From the NCBI GenBank assembly GCA_020831865.1, contig JAFIFT010000018.1, positions 1 to 64,000 on the forward strand: 64,000 bases of DNA, in the 5' to 3' direction. This document shows positions 34,769 to 45,157 of this stretch, piece by piece. The stretch comes from Legionellaceae bacterium (GTDB lineage: Bacteria > Pseudomonadota > Gammaproteobacteria > Legionellales > Legionellaceae). Position numbers and translations under genes: made by a program. Every line of letters starts with the position of its first letter. Position 1 is the first letter of the stretch. The notes under the pieces were generated by a model, which made no database searches, was not told the origin of the DNA, and worked only from the letters and a program-made list of their open reading frames with translations.

Positions 34769-35646
34769 TCTGACGGGACTCCTGGGCTCATGGCTTCAAT
34801 GGCTTTCCGCAACTTATGCATGGCATTTTTTTCAAGTTGCCGGACACGTTCAGCGGACACGTTGTATTTTGCTGCCAAATCATGCAAGGTTGCTTTTTTA
34901 TCCGTTAACCAACGTTGCTGCAGGATATCCTGGCTGCGCTCATCCAGCCCCTGAAAGGCCAGCATGAGTTGTTCCCGACCGCGTTTCTCATGGGTATCCA
35001 TTTCAAATAATTGCGCGGGGTCGCTGTTTTCATCTGCCAAATACTGGGCGGGGGAGAAGCTTGTGCTGTGTTCATTATCATCGTCAGTGGGCAGATCAAA
35101 AGAAGTATCCCGGGCGTTTAAACGATGTTCCATCCGGGTGACTTCTTCGACGCTCACTCCCAACTCTTTAGCAATAGCGCGCACTTCATCGGTGGTTGAC
35201 CAGCCCAGACGTGATTTCATTTGGCGCAGATTAAAGAACAGTTTGCGTTGGGCTTTTGTGGTGGCGACCTTGACAATGCGCCAGTTACGCAAGACGTATT
35301 CATGAATTTCCGCTTTAATCCAGTGCACGGCAAAGGAGACTAAACGCACCCCGATGGTGGGATCAAAACGTTTCACCGCTTTCATCAGCCCAACATTACC
35401 TTCTTGAATCAGATCGCCCAGGGGCAGACCATAGCCCATATAACCGCGAGCTACTCGCACCACATAACGTAGATGAGCGAGGACGAGTTGACGGGCACTG
35501 TCAATATCACCATCCCGCTGGAAATGTTCGGCATAGTGATATTCCTCTTCGGCAGAAAGCAGGGGAATTTGGTTAACACGCTGAATATAAGCATCAAGAC
35601 TACCAACAGGCACATTGAGTGAGGCCAGCTGTAACTGCTGATTCAT
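34765..35646 (-). CDS. rpoH: RNA polymerase heat-shock sigma factor RpoH (sigma-32)
   Basis: A 293-residue sigma factor. It has region 2 ([24 protein letters not shown]), the -10-binding [19 protein letters not shown], the RpoH box QRKLFFNLR specific for sigma-32, and a C-terminal region 4 HTH ([23 protein letters not shown]). It directs transcription of chaperone and protease genes. Length is close to E. coli (284). Confidence 0.96.
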   Translation of the reverse strand: MNQQLQLASLNVPVGSLDAYIQRVNQIPLLSAEEEYHYAEHFQRDGDIDSARQLVLAHLRYVVRVARGYMGYGLPLGDLIQEGNVGLMKAVKRFDPTIGVRLVSFAVHWIKAEIHEYVLRNWRIVKVATTKAQRKLFFNLRQMKSRLGWSTTDEVRAIAKELGVSVEEVTRMEHRLNARDTSFDLPTDDDNEHSTSFSPAQYLADENSDPAQLFEMDTHEKRGREQLMLAFQGLDERSQDILQQRWLTDKKATLHDLAAKYNVSAERVRQLEKNAMHKLRKAIEAMSPGVPSE

Positions 35647-35814
35647 GAGACTTCCTCCAGTTATTTAAAGCATAACAGGGTTGACTGTTCTATTCTACAG
35701 ATGGATCTATTGTAGGAAAAATTCAACATTTTTGCAAGTCAATTGCCGCTTGATCATCAGCTCTGTTATGCATTTATCGCCTTTGGCAGGCGTCCCTGCC
35801 CTACTGCTGATCCC

Positions 35815-37530
35815 TCAGTGTCGTGGATGTGCCAGGCTTTGTAGTTTGTCAGCCAGTGTGGCTATGGGCAGTATTTCATTTTCCGATGCTCGGCGGTGTT
35901 TGTACTCTACCTGCTGGGACTGCAAACTGCGCTCGCCCACAATGATGCGGTGCGGAATGCCGAAGAGGTCGTGATCGGCAAAGAGGACGCCAGGGCGCTC
36001 ATGGCGATCGTCTAACAGGACATCTATACCCATGTTCAGACAGTCGGCATAGAGTGTCTCACAAAAATGGCGCACCGCCTCGCTGCGCTGGGCATTAATT
36101 GGGATAATGACCAATTGGTAGGGGGCCAGTGCCTCCGGCCAAATAATGCCTTTGTCATCATGATGTTGCTCGATGGCGGCGGCGACGACCCGGGTGATCC
36201 CCAGACCATAACACCCCATCAGCGGAGTATGCAGTTGCCCTTGCTCATTGAGCACTTGCAGTTGCATGGCTTTGGCATATTTATCGCCAAGCTGGAAAAC
36301 ATGGCCCACTTCAATGCCTCGGCAGGTCTTCAATATACCCTTGCCATCCGGACTCGGATCACCGTCTTTCACATTGCGTAAATCCCAGCAATGATGATAA
36401 TGCGCATCGCGTCCCCAGGCCGCATGACGATAATGCTTTTCAGCTTGGTTGGCGCCACATACGAATGCGGGCAATGCAGCGGCGAAATGATCGGCAATAA
36501 TGGGAATCTCAAGACCCACAGGACCAATGGAACCCACAGCGCTCTGTAAGGTTTCTGTGATGCGTTTATCATCGGCAAACTGCAGTGGGCTCGCCACCAG
36601 TGGATGTTTGGCGGCTTTGATTTCGTTTAACTCATCATCTCCGCGCAAAACCAGCGCAACCAGAGGATCGGTGCGGCCCGTAACAATGAGCGTTTTGACG
36701 GTATCGGCCAGAGGGCAGTCTAAACATTCTTGCAGTTCCTGCATCGTTTTTACATTCGGGGTGTCAACCAGCTGCAAAGGCGCTTCGGAACTGGCGGCCG
36801 CGGGAGGGGGCAGCAGACAGGTGGCTTTTTCCACATTAGCGGCATAATCACTCTGATCGCTGTAGAAAATAATATCTTCTCCACTGTCAGCCAAGACCTG
36901 GAATTCATGTGAGGCATTGCCGCCAATCGCGCCGGTATCCGCTTCAACCGCACGATAGGCTAGGCCCATGCGGTCAAATATACGGCAATAAGCTTGGTAC
37001 ATCTGATCATAACTGTGCTGCAATGAGGCTTGATCCATATTAAAAGAATACGCATCTTTCATGATAAATTCCCGTGCCCGCATCACGCCAAAGCGGGGGC
37101 GGATTTCATCGCGGAATTTAGTCTGGATCTGATAAAGATTGAGGGGAAGCTGCTTGTAGGATTTCAGATCATAACGCATCAGGTCGGTAATGACCTCCTC
37201 ATGTGTTGGGCCATAACAATAAGCGCGGCCACTGTTGTCCTGCATTTTTAACAGCTGACCACCAAAACTGTCCCAACGCCCGGTTTCTTGCCAGAGTTCA
37301 GCCGGTTGTACGGCCGGCATGAGGACCTCCAGCGCCTGTATCTTGCTCATTTCTTCGCGGACAATAGTTTCAACTTTATGCAAGATACGCATACCCAGCG
37401 GCAGCCAGGTATAGAGGCCAGAGCCCAGTTTCCGAATAAGGCCAGCTCTGAGCATAAGCTGATGCGAGATAATTTCCGCATCATTCGGGGTTTCTTTGAG
37501 GGTGGGAATAAAGCATTGGGACGTACGCAT
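35815..37530 (-). CDS. proS: Prolyl-tRNA synthetase
   Basis: A 571-residue class II enzyme of the bacterial type with an inserted editing (YbaK-like) domain between motifs 2 and 3. Motif 1 region is SGLYTWLPLGMRILHKVE, motif 2 is YGPTHEEVITDLMR with FRDEIRPRFGVMRAREF, and motif 3 is GCYGLGITRVVAAAIEQ. The C-terminal anticodon-binding domain (VIIPINAQRSE) follows. It charges tRNA-Pro, whose gene is also the ICE target site. Confidence 0.97.
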   Translation of the reverse strand: MRTSQCFIPTLKETPNDAEIISHQLMLRAGLIRKLGSGLYTWLPLGMRILHKVETIVREEMSKIQALEVLMPAVQPAELWQETGRWDSFGGQLLKMQDNSGRAYCYGPTHEEVITDLMRYDLKSYKQLPLNLYQIQTKFRDEIRPRFGVMRAREFIMKDAYSFNMDQASLQHSYDQMYQAYCRIFDRMGLAYRAVEADTGAIGGNASHEFQVLADSGEDIIFYSDQSDYAANVEKATCLLPPPAAASSEAPLQLVDTPNVKTMQELQECLDCPLADTVKTLIVTGRTDPLVALVLRGDDELNEIKAAKHPLVASPLQFADDKRITETLQSAVGSIGPVGLEIPIIADHFAAALPAFVCGANQAEKHYRHAAWGRDAHYHHCWDLRNVKDGDPSPDGKGILKTCRGIEVGHVFQLGDKYAKAMQLQVLNEQGQLHTPLMGCYGLGITRVVAAAIEQHHDDKGIIWPEALAPYQLVIIPINAQRSEAVRHFCETLYADCLNMGIDVLLDDRHERPGVLFADHDLFGIPHRIIVGERSLQSQQVEYKHRRASENEILPIATLADKLQSLAHPRH

Positions 37531-37585
37531 GTGAACTCCTGATGGACGGGGTGGTGGTACTCATGTCATAACCATTGACAATATA

Positions 37586-39907
37586 TTATGATGTTACGGG
37601 TTCTGGCTCAACAAAGTGGCTGAGCTTGCGCAGGCTGTTCAGGAGCGTCGGCTCAGACGGAGTGGCTAATTGTTGCATTGGCACGGAATAGTCTTTGAAG
37701 GCAACTTTGCCGGAAGCCACATCATATACGGCACCAATCATAGCAATTTCTTCTGCATCCGTCATCGTTTTGAGAATAGTACTTTCCTGATAGATGCGTT
37801 GCAAGGTATTGGCAATATTGAACTCGGTCACCCGCTGTACAAATTGCTTATTATTGCTGTTGCGCTCGCCCTGCGTTTGCTGCTCTGCGGCAAGGGCCGG
37901 ATTAATTTTTTGCAGTAATTGGGTGATATTGCCTTTCTCAAATTGGTCACAAGCCGACATGATTGCCCCGCAACGCGTGTGGCCCAGGACGACAATCAAT
38001 TTGGCCCCGGCAACATGACAGGCGTATTCGATGCTGGCCAGCACATCCGGGCTGACGACATTACCGGCAATGCGGATACAAAACAGATCACCAAAGGTCA
38101 TATCAAAAATAGTTTCTACCGGTACCCGGGAATCGATGCAGGTGACAATGATGGCAATGGGATGCTGAGTGTCTGATGTATGTTGTATTTCCATTTTGGG
38201 ATTGCGGTGAATCCGGGTGTCATTGCAAAAACGCTGATTACCTTCTTGCAGAATATTTAAGACTTGCCGGGCGCTCAGATTACTTTGGATATCGTATGTA
38301 GTGACATTGATAAAATCAATATGATCATGAATGTCGTAATGATCTTTAAAGCCCATCAGGTTAATGCCGATATTTTTTTCTTTGGCTTCATTTTGCTCAA
38401 AACCCTGCAATAAATCGATAATTTCCTTATCCATATAGGTAGTATAACGCGCGTCAAGAATCAATTGGGAGTTAGCTGGTAGGGCGTCTAGTTCGGCAAA
38501 GAGTGAGCCTCTATTGAGAAAGGTAACCTGTTGCGGGAGCATCAGGCGATTGCTAATCCCGTTCGGATAGACTTCCTGAATGATATCGAGCCGCGCCTGA
38601 CTGCTGGTTTTCAGGATATAGAAAAGGCTCACTGCCAGTCCACAGAGAATACCGGTGAGCAAGTCATAAAACACAATACCGATAACCGTGACCATAAAGG
38701 GGATAAAACGATCCCAGCCTTGCTGGTAAATACTGCGAAAAATAGCCGGTTTACTGAGTTTGTAACCAGTGTGGATTAAAATAGCGGCTAAAGCGGCCAG
38801 CGGGATTTTATTCAGATATTTCGGAATGAGAAAAATCGCCAGCAGGAGAAAAAAACCATGCAGGATGGCTGACACCTTGCTTCGCGCTCCCGCCTCAATA
38901 TTCACTGTAGTACGGACAATCACTGAGGTAACCGGTATACCGCCAATGAAGCCTGCGGAGAGGTTGCCCAGTCCCTGCGCGATTAATTCCCGATCTTTTG
39001 AGCAGTGGCGCTTGCGCTTATCCAGTTTCTCCCCGGCTTTGACATTGAGCAAGCTTTCCAGTGACGCCACAATCGCCAGGACAAAGGCATAGAGATACAC
39101 TTTGGGATTTAACCAGGATGCCCAGTTCGGAAATTGAAGTTGCCCTATCAGATCAGGCAGACCATGGTATTCGGGAATGTTGACCAGTTGTACGGAGTCC
39201 TGTGTTAAATCAGTGCCCGTCCTGAGATAAATTTCATTAATCACAATTCCAACGATCACGACTAAAATAGGGGCCGGAACAATTTTAAATTTTTTGTTAC
39301 GGATTTTGTCAAAAGCAATGAGTAGCGTCAGCGACAGCAGGCTAATGATCAGGGCGCCATAGTCAAAGTGGCTCTGGATATAGGCCAGGGGTTTTAGACT
39401 GAAGCTTTGGGTTGCTTCCAGCAGATCGAGTTTCAAACGGGTATATTCCACCGGATGGGTAGCAGCAATGGGGAGTTGTTTGACAATCAACAATAGGCCA
39501 ATGGCACTTAACAGTCCTTGTACCACATTCGACGGCACATATTCGGCAATAAAGCCGGCCCGTAGCGCGCCGATGCTAATTTGAATCAGGCCTGCCAGGC
39601 AAAGGGCCAGTAAAAAAACGTTAAAATCACCCAGTTGTGTAATGGCCGTAACCACAACTGCCGCCATTCCGGCCGCAGGGCCACTGACACTGACATGAGA
39701 ACCACTTGCCAGCCCAACGATAAGCCCTCCGATGACACCAGAGATAATGCCGGAAAACAAAGGGGCTCCAGAGGCGAGGGCTATACCAAGGCACAGAGGT
39801 ATGGCAATAAGAAAAACGACAATGGAGGCCAGCAGATCAGATTTGAAGTCTTTTTTTCCATATGAGGAAAATTGTTGCAGGCTCCGTGAAAATATCTGTG
39901 ACATCAT
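37586..39907 (-). CDS. SulP-family anion transporter fused to a beta-carbonic anhydrase
   Basis: A protein of about 773 residues; a GTG at 39919 could add 4. The N-terminal half is a SulP/SLC26 transporter with 10-12 membrane segments (DLLASIVVFLIAIPLCLGIA, VSVSGPAAGMAAVV). A STAS-like segment is visible around residues 450-560 (QLILDARYTTYMDKEII). In the numbering from 39919 the C-terminal beta-carbonic anhydrase has Cys594, Asp596 and Arg598 (TCIDSR) and His647-x-x-Cys650 (GHTRCG). The fusion suggests bicarbonate transport coupled to CO2 hydration at the membrane. Confidence 0.93.
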   Translation of the reverse strand: MMSQIFSRSLQQFSSYGKKDFKSDLLASIVVFLIAIPLCLGIALASGAPLFSGIISGVIGGLIVGLASGSHVSVSGPAAGMAAVVVTAITQLGDFNVFLLALCLAGLIQISIGALRAGFIAEYVPSNVVQGLLSAIGLLLIVKQLPIAATHPVEYTRLKLDLLEATQSFSLKPLAYIQSHFDYGALIISLLSLTLLIAFDKIRNKKFKIVPAPILVVIVGIVINEIYLRTGTDLTQDSVQLVNIPEYHGLPDLIGQLQFPNWASWLNPKVYLYAFVLAIVASLESLLNVKAGEKLDKRKRHCSKDRELIAQGLGNLSAGFIGGIPVTSVIVRTTVNIEAGARSKVSAILHGFFLLLAIFLIPKYLNKIPLAALAAILIHTGYKLSKPAIFRSIYQQGWDRFIPFMVTVIGIVFYDLLTGILCGLAVSLFYILKTSSQARLDIIQEVYPNGISNRLMLPQQVTFLNRGSLFAELDALPANSQLILDARYTTYMDKEIIDLLQGFEQNEAKEKNIGINLMGFKDHYDIHDHIDFINVTTYDIQSNLSARQVLNILQEGNQRFCNDTRIHRNPKMEIQHTSDTQHPIAIIVTCIDSRVPVETIFDMTFGDLFCIRIAGNVVSPDVLASIEYACHVAGAKLIVVLGHTRCGAIMSACDQFEKGNITQLLQKINPALAAEQQTQGERNSNNKQFVQRVTEFNIANTLQRIYQESTILKTMTDAEEIAMIGAVYDVASGKVAFKDYSVPMQQLATPSEPTLLNSLRKLSHFVEPEPVTS

Positions 39908-39944
39908 CTTATTACTCACAACGGCGAAATGCCGCTAGCATAAC

Positions 39945-42428
39945 TCAATTAGCGGTGGTTGTTAATACTGCGCCTGCACTATCTTGTTCGCTGATGGTAT
40001 GATCTTGTTGTATGTTATTTGTGTTCCGTGGTTCAAGTTTCCACAGCGACGTGGTTATCGGTTGTTCTTGCCTTGGGTCTGGATTTGGGAGCGGCGAGGG
40101 GCGAGGTAATAGGCTTTGTGGCAGACCTAGCTGCTCCAGTGCAGACTCTGTTTCTGTCTTGCTGTCGCGTTCCAGCGCGCTATACTGGTTTTTCCGATGC
40201 GCGAAACGGTAGACATTCAGTAATATCAGGGACATTTGCAAGACCATCAAAGCGGCGCCCACCGCGGGGTTCATGCTCAAACCCAAGGTCACTAACAGGC
40301 CGCCACTTAACAACAGGCTGCTGCAATTGTAGAGGAGGCTGAACAATAAATTTTCTTTGATATTGCGCATACTTTGTCTGGCAATTGAAAAGCAGTGCAA
40401 CAGGGGCAGACAAGTTTCTTTGGTCATCAAAACATGCGCGTTTTCCTTGGTCATCTCATCACTGGAGTCAGACTGCATGGCGATTCCCAGATCACTTTTT
40501 TTAAGAGCCAGACTGTCGTTGCCGGCATCACCAATCATGGCAACCTTTGCCCCTTGCGCTTGTAATTGCGCAATATAGTCTGATTTCGTATGTTCATGGG
40601 GCTCATTTTTTAGGGCTACGCAATTGGTTTTGATGCAGCTTTCAGGGATCCCCAGCAGTTTGGCATAGCCTGCGGTGGTTTGCGCATCTGCCCCCGTGCA
40701 GATATGGACGGCATAGGATGCTTTTTGTAATTGTTGCACGGTGATTTTAGCCTGTGCTCGCAAGCAATCCCAAGCATAAAATACGGCAATGAGTTGCCTG
40801 CCTTGTGCCAGATAAAGGCGCTGTTCGCCGGGGGGGGCTGTGTGCTCAGAGTCTTCGGGGAGGTCTATGCCATTATCCGCCATACAACGGGCATTACCTA
40901 AAAAATAGCGTTGGGAGCGGATGCGGGCCGACACTCCGCCGGGGATTTTTTGATGTTCCTGCATCTCAACCGGGACGGTATCCTTGGTATCCGATTGACA
41001 GAACCTCGCGAGTGCCTTGCCAAGCGGATGCTCACTCTTCTGCTCCATTTGCGCAACGATGGCAAGGCAGGTGCGTTTATCAAAATCGCGCTGAATGAGG
41101 TTAAAGCGGTGGACGCTGGGTTTCCCCATGGTCAGGCTGCCATTGAGATCAAACACAATCGTATCAATGCTGCTGGCCGTTTCCAAGGCTTCGGGGTTTT
41201 TAAAGTGTACGCCATGTTCCTTCGATTTTTTAATACCCACTTTCATCGCTAATGGCACAATCAGACCTAGGGTACAGGGGCAGGCTGAAACCAAGACTGC
41301 CGCAGCGCATTTGATGGCAAGGGCAAGCGGAAAGGCAAAGGCAAAGCCCACTCCGGAAACGAAGGCGATGAGTAATACCGCGGGAATAAAATACTGCAAC
41401 AGCTCGCCGGTGAGTTTCTCCATCGGTGCCTTGGCATTTTGGGTGGCAATGAGGTCGGCATCCATTTTTGCCAGATTGGACTCATTGGCCGGGGCTGTGA
41501 CAAGTAGACGTATCGTTTCTTGTCCCGGGGCCAGTTTCATTCCGCTGAGCAAAGCGTCATTTAGAGCAAATTTTTTTGGGTCGGTCAAGCCGCTGACTAA
41601 GGTATCAATAATTTTCGCTTCCGGACTCAAGAGCACTGAATCACAGGGAATGATCTCACCGCCCTGTACGGTTATGATATCATCCTTTGATAGATGCGCT
41701 GTCTTTACCATAAAGTCAGCATCGCCGAGAATTTTTCGACAGCGTTCTGGTAGGCGATCTTGAAAGCGTCTGGTGCCAGTAGAGCGACTAATTAAGCGTT
41801 CTTCAATTCCCTTGCCCAGATGGCGAAAGCCAAAAATCAGCAGGCTTGCCTCCAGCATCATGGGTAAACCGGGAAAGAACAGACTGGCAAGTGAAACGGA
41901 GAGGATGACGATGTTGCTGAGCGCAAACAGACTATCCATGGTCAGGATTTTCTGATGATGCCAGTTTTTCCAGGCATGGTAAAATGAAGGTGCGCTTAGG
42001 TACAGGCTCAGTGGGATCGCTACCGCCGTCAGCGCCAGTAGTGCGGTAAATGACAGTGGAATCCCAGTCAGGGAAAGCACCAATATCAGACTACCGCTGA
42101 GCAAACCCAAGGCAGCCAATAACCAGTGCGATTGGAGAAGGGATGTGGTTTTGTGTCGCGGGCTGTGTGGTGATGGTTGTAGAGCGTCAGAGCTGTATTG
42201 CCATTCGAGACCATGGTTATCAATCAGTTGGGTGAGCCGGCCCAACAATTCGGCGTGTTTGTCTTGACCTTGCTTGTTAAAGCGCAGATATAAGGTTTTA
42301 TGGCTGATATCAATGAAAAAGGCGTTGAGATTGAGCGCTTCTTTTTGATGTTCCAATGTCTCTTGAAGTGGGCGGACGCAACTAATGCAGCTAATGTCTG
42401 GCAGACTAATCTCAGTAGTTTGATACAT
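39945..42428 (-). CDS. P1B-type heavy-metal ATPase with altered catalytic motifs
   Basis: An 827-residue protein from ATG 42428 (GAGG just upstream). An N-terminal HMA-like domain has CISC; the membrane motif CPC lies in SACPCTLGL. The phosphorylation motif, normally DKTGT, reads DLNGS (VFDLNGSLTMG). The actuator TGE reads SGL (LVSGLTDPKKF). The hinge GDGxND reads GDAGND. The overall fold and length are those of Cu-type pumps. Replacement of the Lys and Thr of DKTGT and the Glu of TGE argues that the normal pump cycle is impaired or changed. The gene is intact, which argues for a retained function. Confidence 0.85.
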   Translation of the reverse strand: MYQTTEISLPDISCISCVRPLQETLEHQKEALNLNAFFIDISHKTLYLRFNKQGQDKHAELLGRLTQLIDNHGLEWQYSSDALQPSPHSPRHKTTSLLQSHWLLAALGLLSGSLILVLSLTGIPLSFTALLALTAVAIPLSLYLSAPSFYHAWKNWHHQKILTMDSLFALSNIVILSVSLASLFFPGLPMMLEASLLIFGFRHLGKGIEERLISRSTGTRRFQDRLPERCRKILGDADFMVKTAHLSKDDIITVQGGEIIPCDSVLLSPEAKIIDTLVSGLTDPKKFALNDALLSGMKLAPGQETIRLLVTAPANESNLAKMDADLIATQNAKAPMEKLTGELLQYFIPAVLLIAFVSGVGFAFAFPLALAIKCAAAVLVSACPCTLGLIVPLAMKVGIKKSKEHGVHFKNPEALETASSIDTIVFDLNGSLTMGKPSVHRFNLIQRDFDKRTCLAIVAQMEQKSEHPLGKALARFCQSDTKDTVPVEMQEHQKIPGGVSARIRSQRYFLGNARCMADNGIDLPEDSEHTAPPGEQRLYLAQGRQLIAVFYAWDCLRAQAKITVQQLQKASYAVHICTGADAQTTAGYAKLLGIPESCIKTNCVALKNEPHEHTKSDYIAQLQAQGAKVAMIGDAGNDSLALKKSDLGIAMQSDSSDEMTKENAHVLMTKETCLPLLHCFSIARQSMRNIKENLLFSLLYNCSSLLLSGGLLVTLGLSMNPAVGAALMVLQMSLILLNVYRFAHRKNQYSALERDSKTETESALEQLGLPQSLLPRPSPLPNPDPRQEQPITTSLWKLEPRNTNNIQQDHTISEQDSAGAVLTTTAN

Positions 42429-42520
42429 AATGTTCCTCAAAAAAAGGCTGTTAGAGTCTCTTCAGGTACCACCGGCAGAGAGAGCAGCCGCAGGGCAGGC
42501 TGGTGTCACAGCACATAGGT

Positions 42521-43171
42521 TTAGACCTCCTGACGCCGAATGATGCCCATGATATGCTCGCTGTGCGCCAGGGACAGTTGTGCTTTTTCCGCGGCACGCC
42601 GGGAGGAATAAGGGCCAATCATGACGCGAAACCAGTGGCTGTTATCGCGATGAAACTCCTGGATGTGTACCTCATAGTCTTGCAATAATAAATGCGCCTG
42701 CAGCCGCTGCGCCTCTTCTTTTTTATGGTAGGACGCCAGTTGAATCTCATACTGCTGTCTTTTGGCGGTTTTGTGCAGAGGGGCCAGTGGCGTGGCCTCT
42801 TGTATCTGCGTTTGTTTCTGGATAGCTTTCGCCAGCTCGTAGGCTTCTGCCGAGGGTAATACCTGTGTTTTGGGCAAGTGTTGCGGAGTGCCGGGCCTGG
42901 GCTGTTCTTGCGCCAGCAACGTATAAAATTCAAACTTCGGCTTTGGCAAAGCGGCTTGGTGCGCACTGGCCTGGGTGTGCTCTGCTTGCTTTGTGGTTGA
43001 GCCGCGCCACTTGGCCACCGATTGTTCCAGCCAATGCCCCAGACTTTCGGCATCAAAGACATTGGCCGTAATGTAACCGGTCACAAAGGCCAGCGCTACC
43101 GCCGGGAAGATACGCATACTGCCGCGAGTGCCTGGTTTTCGGGCAGGGGCTTTTCGATAGTCTCTGGTCAT
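42521..43171 (-). CDS. SPOR-domain cell-division protein, FtsN-like
   Basis: A 216-residue protein. ATG 43171 shares its A with the argS stop (TGATG). A short basic cytoplasmic start (RDYRKAPARKPGTRG) precedes one membrane segment (IFPAVALAFVTGYITANVF), a Pro/Gln-rich linker, and a C-terminal SPOR domain (YEIQLASYHKKEEAQRL, HWFRVMIGPYSSRRAAEKAQ) that binds denuded peptidoglycan at the septum. The placement behind argS is conserved for FtsN-like proteins in gammaproteobacteria. Confidence 0.88.
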   Translation of the reverse strand: MTRDYRKAPARKPGTRGSMRIFPAVALAFVTGYITANVFDAESLGHWLEQSVAKWRGSTTKQAEHTQASAHQAALPKPKFEFYTLLAQEQPRPGTPQHLPKTQVLPSAEAYELAKAIQKQTQIQEATPLAPLHKTAKRQQYEIQLASYHKKEEAQRLQAHLLLQDYEVHIQEFHRDNSHWFRVMIGPYSSRRAAEKAQLSLAHSEHIMGIIRRQEV

Positions 43172-44931
43172 CACATACGCTCTGGAGCACTGACGCCTAA
43201 CAAGCCAAGGCCATTCGCCAGACATTGGCGAACGGCCATTAACAAGGTCATGCGCGCATGCCTTAACGCTTCATTGTCACAGAGTAAGACCACGGCATTG
43301 TAATAACTGTGCAACCCATTGGCCAGTTCACGTAAATAATAGGCGAGTAAATGCGGTTCCGCTTGCTCTGCCGCCAGTTTTATCGTTTCAGGAAAACGGT
43401 TAAGCAGGGTCATCAAATGACGTTCCTGTTCCGCGGTTAACTGATCAAGATGGGCAAGCCCTGCCGCATCATCCTGAACGTAGCCGCGCTCTGCCAGTTG
43501 GCGCAGTACACTGCATATACGGGCATGGGCGTACTGAATATAATAGACGGGATTGTCATTTGATTGTGATTTGGCCAGATCCAGGTCAAAGTCCATATGT
43601 TGCTCCGGTTTGCGGGCAACATAAAAAAAGCGGGCGGCGTCATTACCAACTTCCGAGCGCAATTCACGCAAGGTGACAAACGAACCGGAGCGGGTTGACA
43701 TTTGTACGCGTTCGCCGCCGCGGTAGAGGATAGCAAATTGCACCAATAGCACCGTGAGTGCCTGATCATTTTTGCCCAGGGCATTTACCGCTGCCCGAAC
43801 CCGGCTGATATAACCATGGTGATCGGCGCCAAAAATGTCAATGACCCGGTCATAGCCTCGTTCGTACTTATTCCAGTGATAGGCGACATCTGAGGCAAAA
43901 TAAGTGCTTTCACCATTGGCGCGCAGGAGTACCCGGTCTTTTTCATCCCCGAAGGCGGTGGCGCGAAACCACAACGCCCCATTTTGCTCATAGGTATGGC
44001 CTTGTTCACGCAATACGGCGATACCCTGCTCAATGGCTTTGCTGTCGGCCAGACTTTGCTCGGAAAACCAATGATCGTAGGTGACTCCGAATGCCCCCAG
44101 ATCATCCCGAATATCACGTAACACCGCATCAAGGGCAAAGCGGTGAAAGAGCTGGAAGCCCTGTGTCCCCAGAAGTTGGCGTGCTTTTTGCACGAGGGCA
44201 TCGATATAGCGTTCCTTATCGCCGCCTTCGCTTTCATCCAACGGCAGCCCGGCGGCAATATCGGACCAGTCACGCTGCCATTGGGCTCCCTGCTGCTGCC
44301 ATAAAGATTCGGCAATCTGCAGGACATAGTCCCCCCGGTAGCCATTGTCTGGGAAGCGGATAGGTTCACCGGCCAGGCTCAGATAACGCAACCAGACGGA
44401 CACCGCCAAAATATTCATTTGCCGACCGGCGTCATTGACATAGTACTCGCGACTGACCTTGTGGCCGTAAAACGCCAGGATATTGGCCAGCGTTGCACCA
44501 AAAGCCGCCCCCCGGCCATGCCCGACATGCAGAGGGCCCGTGGGATTGGCGGAGACAAACTCCAACAGGATGTGTTGCGGATCTTCAACCTGCGCGCTGC
44601 CAAAGTTTTCTTTTTGTTCCAGAATCTGGCTGATGATTTGGCGGTGTACATCCTGCTGCAGATGAAAATTGATAAATCCCGGGCCGGCAATGTGAACGCT
44701 TTTGATCATGGCGTTATCAGGAATCGCTGCGACAATGTGTTCGGCCAACTGCCGTGGCGGCATACGGCAGGCTTTCGCCAGGCTTAGCGCCAGGTTGGTG
44801 GCAAAATCACCATGTGCGGTATCTTTACAGCGCTCCACCTGGCTGGTGAGCGGCTGTTCCGCTGGTATGACGCCGGACTCCTGTAAAGAAGATAAGGCTT
44901 GCGTCAAAAGCTTTTCTAATGTTGTTTTCAT
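43171..44931 (-). CDS. argS: Arginyl-tRNA synthetase
   Basis: A 586-residue class I enzyme. It has the HIGH motif as HVGH in [15 protein letters not shown], a KMSK-region equivalent MSTRSG and the C-terminal anticodon-binding helical domain ending SAPERM, the universal ArgS C-terminus. The N-terminal Arg-specific domain starts [16 protein letters not shown]. It is the last housekeeping gene before the accessory island. Confidence 0.97.
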   Translation of the reverse strand: MKTTLEKLLTQALSSLQESGVIPAEQPLTSQVERCKDTAHGDFATNLALSLAKACRMPPRQLAEHIVAAIPDNAMIKSVHIAGPGFINFHLQQDVHRQIISQILEQKENFGSAQVEDPQHILLEFVSANPTGPLHVGHGRGAAFGATLANILAFYGHKVSREYYVNDAGRQMNILAVSVWLRYLSLAGEPIRFPDNGYRGDYVLQIAESLWQQQGAQWQRDWSDIAAGLPLDESEGGDKERYIDALVQKARQLLGTQGFQLFHRFALDAVLRDIRDDLGAFGVTYDHWFSEQSLADSKAIEQGIAVLREQGHTYEQNGALWFRATAFGDEKDRVLLRANGESTYFASDVAYHWNKYERGYDRVIDIFGADHHGYISRVRAAVNALGKNDQALTVLLVQFAILYRGGERVQMSTRSGSFVTLRELRSEVGNDAARFFYVARKPEQHMDFDLDLAKSQSNDNPVYYIQYAHARICSVLRQLAERGYVQDDAAGLAHLDQLTAEQERHLMTLLNRFPETIKLAAEQAEPHLLAYYLRELANGLHSYYNAVVLLCDNEALRHARMTLLMAVRQCLANGLGLLGVSAPERM

Positions 44932-45157
44932 CGGTGAACCAGTGGATTAAAAATTGCCCTATTATGCGTTTTTTTGAGGCAATTGCAAAGGGGATCTTGA
45001 AAAAACTGTGCATTGCGTTGGTAAGGGAAACTATGCTTTATTTTGAATCCGACTGCGTCAAGGGTTTTCTTTAAGGATAGCGATTATTTGTTGTGTTCTA
45101 TTTTTTGTTTCACTACAATGCCCACCTGTTTACTTTGTGTATGATGAGGTGATTGAG

